Below are positions 45,701 through 54,300 of a stretch of DNA of 64,000 bases, piece by piece. Location of the stretch: the NCBI GenBank assembly GCA_002842515.1, contig PHDC01000001.1, forward strand, positions 1,860,001-1,924,000, read 5' to 3'. How positions within the stretch are numbered: position 1 is the stretch's first letter; the number at the start of each line of letters is the position of its first letter. Source of the stretch: Bacteroidetes bacterium HGW-Bacteroidetes-5. GTDB lineage: Bacteria > Bacteroidota > Bacteroidia > Bacteroidales > UBA932. A model generated the notes under the pieces. The model ran no database searches, had not been told where the DNA came from, and worked only from the letters and a program-made list of their open reading frames with translations. Position numbers and translations under genes: made by a program.

Positions 45701-46250
45701 CCACAGGGATTATATGATATACTCTGGTTCAAACCAGCCAAAAGTGTTACTGGGATGGCAGAATAGCCTTTATTTCAAAGGATTTCATCTCTCTGCCTTT
45801 TTAACCGGAGAGTTTGGACATATATTTAGAAGGCCAACCTTTAACTATCCAATACTGACAAACTCCAAGGAGAGTTCAATTCTCAACAAGGATGTTGTTC
45901 AGGTGCTGGACAACACAGCTACTAATATTCCTAAGATGCCTTTAAACACGGAGACAAACCTTCAGGCGTGGGGAACTCTGGCTCAATTCCTTAATACCAC
46001 TATTGATAAAGCTTCCAGCATAAGACTGCAGGAGGTTAATCTATCCTATAATATACCTTCTTCATTAATATCAGGAACAGGATTATCTAATATCAAGCTC
46101 TACTGTCAGGTGAGCAATGTGGGACTTCTTTGGAGTGCAAGCCGTGACGGAATGGATCCCAGATACATTCTCAACTCTACCTCCAGTGCAGCAACAACAA
46201 TGTTAAAGCCTCCAAGAAAGTACACTTTTGGATTGTCTTTTGAATTTTAG
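42723..46250 (+). CDS. SusC/RagA TonB-dependent transducer with STN domain, module 2
   Basis: Outer-membrane transporter of 1175 residues. Signal peptide to about 32 (ENVSAQ); STN domain about 35-110 (VTINLTNVPLVNVLKEIESK); carboxypeptidase-like domain (ISGLVTDETKELLPGVSV); plug beginning LVTGYQTISKDRAAGAVG with LKDASAASIWGARSSNGVVV; barrel ending in YTFGLSFEF. The TGYQTISKxRxAG sequence is shared with module 3 and sets both apart from modules 1 and 4. Ligand unknown; peptides are plausible because the operon ends in a thioredoxin protein. Confidence 0.96.
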   Translation: MKKLKSLSAIRRLSGFLFFLLLFLSFSENVSAQKVTINLTNVPLVNVLKEIESKTPYTFVYTSSLIDVKKRVSISVINEEIVPLLDKLLSGTEISYKIVDKQITLSPKEFKNEKQNSSVQQQTGRRISGLVTDETKELLPGVSVQNLNSKKRAFSDSKGVYEIDANDGDLIRFYMIGMLGKDVIVTKGKSVFNIEMLTDIVQLEDVLVTGYQTISKDRAAGAVGIINAAEIQNRPSVDIISAMDGMFAGLRVHGDGGSEKLTIRGISTMTMGVSNPLVVVDGFAVEDGLESINPNDVETIHILKDASAASIWGARSSNGVVVITTKKAKKGLHVKFNSFVSVQDKIDIEYANPIASSKDALRWEKYLWDNDKTFSSFSISKDVDGNNNPATLGITLMNMRDLGRISQSDYNQQIARLEQIDYKDDVYKYLLENAVTQNYDFSVNGASERNQYVFNVRYTKDQSAFKYSHNSEILANFRNIYSITRWLDFNFSIMTKFSRSNNSGASLSDIKNISPYERIIDDNGGYTKMVGAHYQEFIDDVNGVFPKDWNYNLLQEIKSRELLTDRNSLRMQTSLNFKLFKGLTYETKFQYELYKTENNNYYNQDSYYVRDQVNKWVDYNPTTRKVSKLYVPLGGQLLKGYSTNRAYNFGNQLKYNQTFGRHEVTGGLFTEISSSVNKSYSAPTIFGYNPDMLTTQTPEIFYPIHSYWGATNYTLNGLSPSLFYTDERFFSILGNAAYTLDNKYSLTGSFRIDASNLIVEDPKYRYAPFWSAGVNWKADREDFIKELSFFDRLNIRFSYGHTGNVVTSTSFVPLVTLMGVYSPTGVEYAVINDYGNPALTWERTKSTNFGIDFALKGPKLYGTIELYNKHGIDIVGEIDLPRLTGTSLQKFNTAEILNRGVELNLNYEISSPSIDLTWLTKLNFSYNHSKVLSLKRVSYSAASVRVPHFEEDRPVGSIYSYKYLGMNESNIPYLQGIGENTWTFNNVAPSTSDHRDYMIYSGSNQPKVLLGWQNSLYFKGFHLSAFLTGEFGHIFRRPTFNYPILTNSKESSILNKDVVQVLDNTATNIPKMPLNTETNLQAWGTLAQFLNTTIDKASSIRLQEVNLSYNIPSSLISGTGLSNIKLYCQVSNVGLLWSASRDGMDPRYILNSTSSAATTMLKPPRKYTFGLSFEF

Positions 46251-46292
46251 CTCTAAAGTCATAGATCTAATTAATAATAAATTACGACAGAT

Positions 46293-47753
46293 ATGAAAAC
46301 ATATATTTTTAAAAGCTTGTTAATATTGTCAATGGCTTTCTTTATAAGTTGTGATGATTTTCTCAGCGAACCACCTGAAAAGAAAAACAATCTTGAGATT
46401 AAATCTATTGAGGCGCTTGATATGCTTCTTAACCATTACAATGTACTATTTGACCGAAGTCGTGAAGTAGTACTTGCGTCAGACAGTTATGGTCTTTACA
46501 AAGGGTATTATCTTGCTCAAAAAAGCAGATTTGACAGCCAGTTACAATATATACTCTGGTTTCCGGAACTTTGTGCCCTCCAGACATACTACTGGGAGCA
46601 GCAGTTTCTTAAAATTGCTTACGCCAATACAGTACTATCTTCAATAGACGATCTTGAAGGTGCTGAGGCCGATAAAAAAAGGATTGTGGAAGATGCTCAT
46701 TTTTTGAGGGCTTATGAATATTTTAATCTAACAACGCTATATTGTCTCCCATACTCCGAAGATAACAAAAGTGCGCTTGGGATGCCTCTAAAGAGAACTC
46801 TTGTTTATGATGAAGATCTTACCAGAAAGAGCCTGGAAGAGACTATGAAGTTTATTGAAGATGAGATGAAGTTAGCCCTTAATACAACGAAGGCACGGGA
46901 TGTCAATAAGCTATTCCGGCTAAGTCTGCCGGCTGTACAGGCATTTGCTGCACGCTACTATCTGTATATCCACAATTATGATAAGGCAGAAGAGTATGCA
47001 AATCTTGCTCTCACATCTCACTCCCAGATGGTAAATTATCAGACCTACTTCTCTCCAACAATGCGAACCTACTCTTCCGGAGGAGGAACATATGTTGCGC
47101 CCAATGCGCCATCTGACTATAAATTCGGGGAGAGCTACTATGCCCGTATGCTTTACAACCATACTCAGAATGCCGTACCTAGTGAAAAGCTGATGAACCT
47201 TTATGACAAGGTTAATGATTACAGATATGATGCATTCTTTGTGGAGAACTACTCCTATAACAGAGCTTCCGTTCCGGGATGGAGTGCATATCAGCAGTTC
47301 GGTTCTATTGGAATTTTACAGGGTCCTACAACCGCAGAGATGTATCTTATAAGAGCAGAGAGCAGAGCAAGGAAGAATGACACTCAGGGTGCTGTTTCTG
47401 ACCTGAACACTGTAAGAACAAACAGATATAAGAGCGGAACTTATGTAAACCTCACATCTGCAAACTTTACTGACAAAAAGAGCCTGGTACAGTTTATAAT
47501 TGATGAAAGACACAGAGAGTTTCCTTTTACCCTTCGCTGGTACGATATCAAGAGAATCAACTCCGATCCACAGAACATAGTGGATAAAATTACAATTACA
47601 CGAGAGTTCTTCGTTTTTGACGGGTTGATAACTGATGTTAATATAAACAAAACTTATACTTTGGCTCCGGGTGATAAGAGATTTGCTTGGCCGTTACCGA
47701 AAATTGACATAGAACTAAGTAAAGGTCAGCTGGTTCAAAACCCATATGATTAA
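46293..47753 (+). CDS. SusD/RagB-family lipoprotein, module 2
   Basis: A 486-residue SusD-like lipoprotein (lipobox AFFISC, then DDFLSEPPEKK). Features include AHFLRAYEYFNLTTLYCLPY, RAESRARKNDTQGAVSDLN, RTNRYKSG and the conserved IDERHREFPFTLRWYDIKRIN. Partners the module 2 SusC (42 bp upstream) and is 49 bp from the FG-GAP/TlpA fusion gene. Confidence 0.94.
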   Translation: MKTYIFKSLLILSMAFFISCDDFLSEPPEKKNNLEIKSIEALDMLLNHYNVLFDRSREVVLASDSYGLYKGYYLAQKSRFDSQLQYILWFPELCALQTYYWEQQFLKIAYANTVLSSIDDLEGAEADKKRIVEDAHFLRAYEYFNLTTLYCLPYSEDNKSALGMPLKRTLVYDEDLTRKSLEETMKFIEDEMKLALNTTKARDVNKLFRLSLPAVQAFAARYYLYIHNYDKAEEYANLALTSHSQMVNYQTYFSPTMRTYSSGGGTYVAPNAPSDYKFGESYYARMLYNHTQNAVPSEKLMNLYDKVNDYRYDAFFVENYSYNRASVPGWSAYQQFGSIGILQGPTTAEMYLIRAESRARKNDTQGAVSDLNTVRTNRYKSGTYVNLTSANFTDKKSLVQFIIDERHREFPFTLRWYDIKRINSDPQNIVDKITITREFFVFDGLITDVNINKTYTLAPGDKRFAWPLPKIDIELSKGQLVQNPYD

Positions 47754-47802
47754 CCCGGGGGACCTTGCCAATGTTTTGCTTAATCAATTTTAAATCAACG
47801 CT

Positions 47803-49509
47803 ATGAAGATTAAATTTAATGCTGTTTTAATAATTCTGCTGTTTGCGGGAAGCCCTGCGATTACATCGAAGAATCTTAGGAGCATAGATACTGAATTTGG
47901 AGCTATGCCGGTTCGAAATTTGGAAATTAAAGGCTTCCCACAAGGAGCGCAGGTAGTAGAGCTTGGAAATCTCTGCGGAAATACAAAAGATGAACTGATA
48001 CTTGGATGCGACTCAACTGTGTATATCTGCACAATAATTAAAGATTCTGCCCACGTGCTCTTTTCACATAGTTTTGATGAGCCTGTTCTTAAACTCCGTA
48101 CAGGAGATGCAGATAATGACGGGAAAAATGATCTGGTTCTGATAACCGGCTATACGAAATATACGGACTCGGATGTAAAGGTATATATTGTGAAATATTA
48201 TGATAAAGAACCGGGTGTTAGTGGGGGTAAATGGAGTGTTTCTGAGTTGTACACAAAGGCATCTGAAAGACCGCAACCACTATATCTGGAGATTGCCGAC
48301 ATAGACAATGATTATAAAAATGAGATTATTGCCTCTTATTATGAATCCAAGTATATGGTTGAGACAGTTCTGATATCTTTTTCATCAGGAAACTGGAGCA
48401 GCAAAATTTTTCTTACCGAAAGAATGTCTACTGCATTTGATATAGGAAAAATCAATGAGAAGAATCTGTTTCTTGTTGGAAGGGTTTATGGTGACTCTCT
48501 TGGCGACGAAGGTGATGCCTATATCCTGGATGGCAAAGTCAAAACCGGTCTTAGAGTAAGAAGAGGGGTAAAATCGGCAATCAAAATCGGAGATGGAGAT
48601 AATGACGGGAAGAATGAAATTTATGTCGGAGACGGCTGGCATCAGAATTACGGTAAAATTGCACGGGGAAGGTTGGCTGTAATTAGAGATGATTTTACAT
48701 ATAAACTAATAGAAGATGTTAAAGAACAGACTAACTTAGATCAGATAGAGATTGCCGACATAGACTGTGACGGGAAAAATGAAGTGCTTACCTCCGGAAA
48801 CAGATTTTTCAGGATTTATCGTTATACCGGTGACGGTGTTGGTGATTCTGATGGACGTTGGCAGGTATTCAAAGACCCTATTTTCAATTCTGACACACTG
48901 CTCAAGCCGGATCAGTTTGCAATAGGTCACATAAATGAAGATAAGATACCTGATTTGGTTTTCGCAGGAAAACTCAACAGGAGGGATAGGGGTGTAAGGG
49001 TGTTTAATTTCAAAAACCTTGTATACAGCGATAAACTGGATAAAGAGGTTGTTACAAAGGTTGTTAATCCCGATTCGCTATTAAACAAACCCGCCCCCGA
49101 GTTGATAATGAACCGTTGGTGCAACGGGGAATTCCCCGGAATCAGAAAATCACAGGGTAAAGTTATTGTACTTGATTTCTGGGCAACCTGGTGCGTGCCT
49201 TGCAAGAGAATGTTCCCTGCTCTTAGAGAGCTTCAGGAGAAATACCGGAGTCGTGGCCTTATAATTGCCGGCGTAACAAAGGTAGATGCTACCCAGAGTG
49301 TTGCCGTTATTGAGAAATATGTGAAAGAAGAGAAATTCAACTACCTGATGGGAATCTCTGAGGAGACCTTTAATGACCTGGCCTATGGTGTTGGAGCAAT
49401 TCCCCATATGGTGCTGATTGACAAAAAGGGAGTAGTAAGAAAATATATAGTGGGATTTCACGATGTCGAGGCCCTGGAAAAAGAGATATTAAAGCTGATT
49501 GAGGAGTAG
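47803..49509 (+). CDS. FG-GAP-like repeat protein fused to a TlpA thioredoxin domain
   Basis: A 568-residue exported protein (signal peptide about 1-22). The first 400 residues carry at least four calcium-binding-type motifs of the FG-GAP/VCBS kind: GDADNDGKND (about 101), ADIDNDYKNE (about 165), GDGDNDGKNE (about 264), ADIDCDGKNE (about 319), and the weaker GHINEDKIPD (about 375), consistent with a beta-propeller. From about residue 425 a TlpA-like domain follows with VLDFWATWCVPCKRMF (Cys464/Cys467) and VGAIPHMVLIDKKG. The combination suggests a binding propeller tethered to a thiol-disulfide oxidoreductase. Last gene of module 2; a terminator follows. Confidence 0.85.
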   Translation: MKIKFNAVLIILLFAGSPAITSKNLRSIDTEFGAMPVRNLEIKGFPQGAQVVELGNLCGNTKDELILGCDSTVYICTIIKDSAHVLFSHSFDEPVLKLRTGDADNDGKNDLVLITGYTKYTDSDVKVYIVKYYDKEPGVSGGKWSVSELYTKASERPQPLYLEIADIDNDYKNEIIASYYESKYMVETVLISFSSGNWSSKIFLTERMSTAFDIGKINEKNLFLVGRVYGDSLGDEGDAYILDGKVKTGLRVRRGVKSAIKIGDGDNDGKNEIYVGDGWHQNYGKIARGRLAVIRDDFTYKLIEDVKEQTNLDQIEIADIDCDGKNEVLTSGNRFFRIYRYTGDGVGDSDGRWQVFKDPIFNSDTLLKPDQFAIGHINEDKIPDLVFAGKLNRRDRGVRVFNFKNLVYSDKLDKEVVTKVVNPDSLLNKPAPELIMNRWCNGEFPGIRKSQGKVIVLDFWATWCVPCKRMFPALRELQEKYRSRGLIIAGVTKVDATQSVAVIEKYVKEEKFNYLMGISEETFNDLAYGVGAIPHMVLIDKKGVVRKYIVGFHDVEALEKEILKLIEE

Positions 49510-49564
49510 CTATAATAAAAGCTGCAATCTAAGCGAAACACCTTCGGGTAATCACTCCCTACGG

Positions 49565-49598
49565 CAGGAGCAGACTTCAAGTTTGCTCCTGTTTTTTT
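49565..49598 (+). terminator. Intrinsic terminator of module 2
   Basis: CAGGAGCAGACTT (49565-49577) pairs with AAGTTTGCTCCTG (49579-49591) with one G-U wobble; the innermost bases form the loop, and TTTTTTT follows. A textbook hairpin plus T-run 55 bp after the stop codon. Confidence 0.8.
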
Positions 49599-49639
49599 CT
49601 ATAAGAGTGCATTGCAGCTCAGAGTTACAAACTTGTTAC

Positions 49640-49647
49640 TATATTTG
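49640..49647 (+). promoter_or_regulatory. Candidate -7 box before module 3 sigma
   Basis: TATATTTG ends 16 nt before the GTG start at 49664, preceded by CAAACTTGTT (49628-49637), like the module 2 sigma promoter. No standard -33. Confidence 0.45.
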
Positions 49648-49663
49648 TTTAAAATCATTAGGG

Positions 49664-50254
49664 GTGGCAGATTTTTTTGGCAGCAAGGAGTTTAAATCTG
49701 TTAATGAGCAGTATATAGAGAAGATATATGTTACTCATTACTGGAGGGCTGTCAATTATGCCAATCAGTTTTTAAGAGATAAGGAGCTTTCAAGGGAGAT
49801 GGCTCAGGATGCCTTTATCAGCCTTTGGGAGAAGCGGGAGAGCCTGGATCTGAACAACAATGTTGAGTACTATCTGCTATCTACGGTAAGGAATAAGGTT
49901 TTTAACCATCTGCGACATAAGCAAAGGCGGGCTAAACATATGGGGGAGGAGCTTCCGGTGAGCGAGAGACTGAACTTGATAGGTTTAGAAGATTCGTCGT
50001 CGGAAAAGCTGCTCTACAGTGAGTTATCTGCAATTCTCAAAAAAACTTTAAATGAAATGACACCGAGTATACGGGAGACATTTCTTTTGTGCAGGGAGGA
50101 GGAGCTCTCTTACAAAGAGATTGCAGATAAACTTGGAGTCTCGGTAAAGAGCGTAGAGTACAGAATCTCCAAGGCACTTGCAATATTGAGAGAGGCGTTG
50201 GGCGACTATCTGCCTCTGCTGTTACCGATGATTTTTTTTAGGGATTTAGGTTAG
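49664..50254 (+). CDS. ECF RNA polymerase sigma factor (FecI-like), module 3
   Basis: A 196-residue ECF sigma. The track ORF begins at 49499, but that extension would run through the terminator and has no family similarity; the GTG at 49664 (VADFFGSKEFKSV) gives the usual length. Region 2 has RDKELSREMAQDAFISLWEK, region 4 has MTPSIRETFLLCREEELSYKE and the HTH IADKLGVSVKSVEYRISKAL. Close paralogue of the module 2 sigma by region 4 sequence. Pairs with the next gene. Confidence 0.92.
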   Translation: MADFFGSKEFKSVNEQYIEKIYVTHYWRAVNYANQFLRDKELSREMAQDAFISLWEKRESLDLNNNVEYYLLSTVRNKVFNHLRHKQRRAKHMGEELPVSERLNLIGLEDSSSEKLLYSELSAILKKTLNEMTPSIRETFLLCREEELSYKEIADKLGVSVKSVEYRISKALAILREALGDYLPLLLPMIFFRDLG

Positions 50255-50273
50255 TTATGGAAAATGGTGTATG
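50248..50273 (+). promoter_or_regulatory. Weaker bipartite element before FecR (module 3)
   Basis: AGGTT (50248-50252), 14 nt, GTGTATG (50267-50273), ending 7 nt before the ATG at 50281. The first half differs from AGGGW, so this copy is less certain. Confidence 0.35.
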
Positions 50274-50280
50274 TAATTAT

Positions 50281-51276
50281 ATGGAAGAGTTAATTATAAA
50301 GTATTTGAAAGGGGAAGCATCTAAAAATGAGATGCTTGAAATAGAGGCCTGGGTTAAAGAGTCTGTCGAAAACAGAAAACTGTTTGCGAAAAAGGTTAAT
50401 CTGTATGCAATATCTGCAAACTTAGAGGGTAAGGCAGATATGTGTGACCTCGATAAAATTGTGAAAGCGATAAGAAGATTAGACAGAAGGAGAAGCGTTA
50501 CGAGATATTTTGCTGCTGCAGCACTTGCAACCGGCCTTATAGTGGGGGCTGCCCTTTACACCTCCTATAAAATCGGCTCCTATAAAAATGATGTGGAGTA
50601 TATATTGGCACAATCCAACACCAATCTGGAGTACTCGACCCCATATGGAGTCAAGAGCAAAATATCCCTTCCCGATAATAGTGTCGTTTGGTTAAATTCA
50701 GGGAGTAGAATTAGCTTCCCGTCTAAATTTGCAGGCAATGAGAGGTTAATCTCATTCTCCGGCGAGGGGTTCTTTGATGTTGCCAAAGACTCACTGCGGC
50801 CTATGAAGATAAATACCCCCGGCGGGGTTACTGTCAATGTGCTGGGAACGAAGTTTAACCTGGATACCTATGCAGAGGACAGATCAATGTCACTTCTGCT
50901 GCTAAGCGGCAGAGTTAATATCCGGATGAAAAATGGCTCTCTCATTGAGAATATAAAACCCTCCGAAAAGATTGTGATAAACAAAATCGACACAAAAGCT
51001 AAGATTAATTCTGTTAAAGACACTCTGCCTACAACCGGATGGAGGGACGGGTGGCTAATCTTTGACGATCTTACCCTCTCGGAGGTGTTTGTAAAGATGA
51101 AGAGATGGTACGGAATTACTATAAAAGTTGAGGATAATTCAATTCTTGAGAAGAGGCTCTCTGCAAAGTTCCGCGAAGAGTCTGCATCACAGGTGCTGGA
51201 CCTAATGCGTAAGACTCAGCTTATTAACTATACAATCGTAGACAGCATTGCATACGTAAAAAATTATTCCTGGTAA
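50281..51276 (+). CDS. FecR-family anti-sigma factor, module 3
   Basis: A 331-residue anti-sigma factor. The ATG at 50281 (MEELIIKYLKGEAS) is preferred because it aligns with the module 2 FecR start; the ATG at 50257 would add eight residues. Transmembrane helix about 76-96 (FAAAALATGLIVGAALY), FecR domain with KISLPDNSVVWLNSGSRISF and VNVLGTKFNLDTY, and C-terminal domain LSEVFVKMKRWYGITI. Holds the module 3 sigma until the STN domain of the SusC encoded 69 bp downstream signals. Confidence 0.92.
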   Translation: MEELIIKYLKGEASKNEMLEIEAWVKESVENRKLFAKKVNLYAISANLEGKADMCDLDKIVKAIRRLDRRRSVTRYFAAAALATGLIVGAALYTSYKIGSYKNDVEYILAQSNTNLEYSTPYGVKSKISLPDNSVVWLNSGSRISFPSKFAGNERLISFSGEGFFDVAKDSLRPMKINTPGGVTVNVLGTKFNLDTYAEDRSMSLLLLSGRVNIRMKNGSLIENIKPSEKIVINKIDTKAKINSVKDTLPTTGWRDGWLIFDDLTLSEVFVKMKRWYGITIKVEDNSILEKRLSAKFREESASQVLDLMRKTQLINYTIVDSIAYVKNYSW

Positions 51277-51292
51277 ATTCACCGCTGCATTT

Positions 51293-51342
51293 AGGGTGGA
51301 GATTAAATTTGGCGTATGTACTTATAGAAAACCAAATTTAAT
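51293..51342 (+). promoter_or_regulatory. Bipartite element and hairpin before module 3 SusC
   Basis: AGGGT (51293-51297), 14 nt, GCGTATG (51312-51318). Overlapping it, ATTAAATTTGG (51302-51312) and its exact reverse complement CCAAATTTAAT (51332-51342) form an 11-bp stem with a 19-nt loop ending 3 nt before the ATG. Confidence 0.5.
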
Positions 51343-51345
51343 TCT

Positions 51346-54300
51346 ATGAAAAAAGTATTATTGTTATTTTCGATGATCTTTTTCTCCCTTGTGATTTTCG
51401 CTCAAGATGTGAAGATCACAATCAAGATGGAGAACGAGCCTATAAAATCTATCCTCAATGAGATAGAGAAAAAATCTAACTACACATTTGTCTACTCCTC
51501 AACTCTTATCGACACCAAGAGGAATATCTCCCTGGTGGCAGATAACGAAAAGCTGGAGACAGTTGTTGCAAAGCTTTGTACAATTGCCGGGCTCAACTAC
51601 TCATTTGAGGGTAAACGAGTTGTATTGACCCAGAAACTTACTGCCAAAGAGCCTTCAAAGTTAGAATCGAAACAGGTTCAGATAAAAGGTAAGGTGATTG
51701 ACGACGAAAACCAGCCTTTGGCCGGTGCCTATGTCTTCTTTAAAAACGACATTAATGTATGCGGAATAACCGACCTTGATGGGCATTTTAGCTTCTCTGC
51801 AGATGAAAATTCTGTCAAAGGAGATGCTCTTGTTGTAAAGTATATCGGGATGAAGGGTGTTGAGATCCCTTATATTGGAACAACCGATTATATAATTAAC
51901 CTCGAACAGGATACCAGGTTACTTGAAAATGTGATAGTGACAGGTTATCAAACAATTTCTAAGGAGAGGAGTGCCGGCTCGTTCTCTCTTGTAAAAGGAG
52001 AGGTTGTTCAAGATAAGGCAAATATAAGCGGAAGTCTTATACAGAGTCTTGAAGGCCAGGCTGCCGGTCTAAATGTGAACATTAAATCAAATGGCGATGA
52101 GGAATTTCTCATAAGAGGTCTTACCTCAATAAACTCAAATAAACAACCATTGATTGTTGTGGATGGAGTTGCCGTATCTCAGAGTGTTCTTAATAATATG
52201 ATTAGCAATAACGATATCAGTACAGTTACTTTTTTGAAAGATGCAACTGCTGCATCTATCTGGGGTTCCAGAGCTGCAAACGGGGTTATTGTAATTACGA
52301 CTAAAACAGGAAAGGATACCAACAGAAAAGTTGATGTAAGCTATAATGGCAGCTATACATATAAAGGGATGCCCGACTATAGCTATCAAAATATGATGGA
52401 TCCACAAATGTTTATCAAAACAGCTAAAGAGACTTTTGATCCTGTTGCCTGGCCTTGGGATCAGATTAATAGCGGAATTCTCAACAATGAAAAACCTCAG
52501 GTTTACAGACACGAGAAAATTCTTTATGATTTTAACAGAGGGCTTATAACAGAGAGTCAAATGAATACGGAGCTTGCAAAATTGGCTGCTCTCAATAACA
52601 GAAATCAGTATGAAGACTATTTTATGCAGCCTGCATTTGGTACAACGCATAATGTGTCGCTCACAGGAGGAGGGTCGTTTTACAAGTACTATTTCTCTCT
52701 TGGGTATGAAAATACAGGGTCAAATAGTAGGAGTGCTACAAATAAGTTTATGATTAATTCCAGGCAAGAGTTTAATTTTACATCGTGGCTTAAGGTAGAT
52801 TTGGGGATTAATCTTGGGATGACAACCGGAAGTAACCAGGTTATGCCTACAGGTGGTCTATCTACGATTCCATATATGATGTTTGCAGATGATAATGGGA
52901 ATCCGCTTTCTCATTCCGACCTGCTCTTTATGGATAGTTTTCGTCTAACAAAACAACAGGCCGGTGATATAAATTTAGACTTTATTCCACTCAAAGATGC
53001 TGTTGGGTCATATAACAAATCATTGGTAAATAATTCACGGGTTAATGCCGGGGTGAACATCAAAATAATCAAGGGGCTAACCTTTGATGGCAGATATTAT
53101 TATCAGAGGGGTAATGGTAAAAATGAGAGTTATTTAAGCAGGGATACGTGGGCTGTAAGAAACGAGACTGCCTTTTTTACTCAACCAAAGGCATCTTCAA
53201 CTACTTTACCAACGTTCTATCTGCCAACTAAAGGTGGAAACTATGATGTGATTTATTCTCAAAGTACAGATTGGACAGTTAGGAATCAATTCTCTTACGA
53301 GAATATGTTCGATAACTCAAAACATCAGATTAATGCTTTGGCCGGGATAGAGTTAAGGGCAAGCAGAGATATTAGTACTATTTCCCGGTCAAAAGGATAT
53401 GATCCTCAACTCCTAACATTCCAGCCCTACGATGAAAAGCTGTTGGCTGTAACGGGTATTACAAATCCACTATTAAGAAATACAACCAGCGGAAATAATA
53501 AGCTATTAACTCCATCAACCCAATTTGGAGAGACTGAGGTTAGATATTTATCAATGTACTCTAACGTAGGCTATACATTCAATAATAAATACTCGATTAA
53601 TGCGAGTGTAAGGGTAGATCAGTCCAACCTTTTTGGAACAGATAAAAGTGTTCAGTTTAAGCCTATCTGGTCTACTGGTTTTGTGTGGAACCTGGCAAAT
53701 GAGAATTTTATGAAGGAGCAGAATATGTTCGACAGGCTAATGCTTAGATTCAGCTACGGACTTGCCGGTAACTCTCCCGACCCTGGAAAGGGTGGCCCGT
53801 ATAATGTTATAAGGGTAATTACAGTAGGTAATACTATTTTCAACAATCTTGGCTCCGGGTTTGAGATTGAATATCCGGCAAATACAAGGCTGACTTGGGA
53901 GCAGACCCGTACAATTAACTTTGGAGCCGACTTCTCAATTTTAAACAATAGAGTAAGTGGCAGCCTGGATGTTTATAATAAATATACTACAAACCTACTT
54001 GCCAATCTGGACCTGGCCTCAATTTCCGGATGGAGTACAACTTTTGCTAACACCGGCATAATGTCAAACAAAGGTGTAGAATTAACAGTTAATAGTATAA
54101 ATATCAACAATAAAGATTGGAAATGGAGTACAAATTTCTCCTTCTCATACAATGCCAATAAGATTGTAAAGCTATATGACGCTAATACCTTCTTTACAAT
54201 CTACAAACCAAATTATGAGGGCTTCCCAGCAAATACATTGTGGGCATACAAATTTGCCGGGCTTGACGATATGGGAGATCCACTCACATACAATGCTAAT

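Noticed and set aside
47760-47775. CTTGCCAA at 47764 as another copy of the CCTTGGCAAGG repeat
   Set aside because: Only about eight bases agree, too few to separate from chance.
49499-49663. N-terminal extension of the module 3 sigma ORF
   Set aside because: It overlaps the terminator hairpin and the end of the previous gene, and has no sigma-like sequence; the GTG at 49664 gives a standard length.
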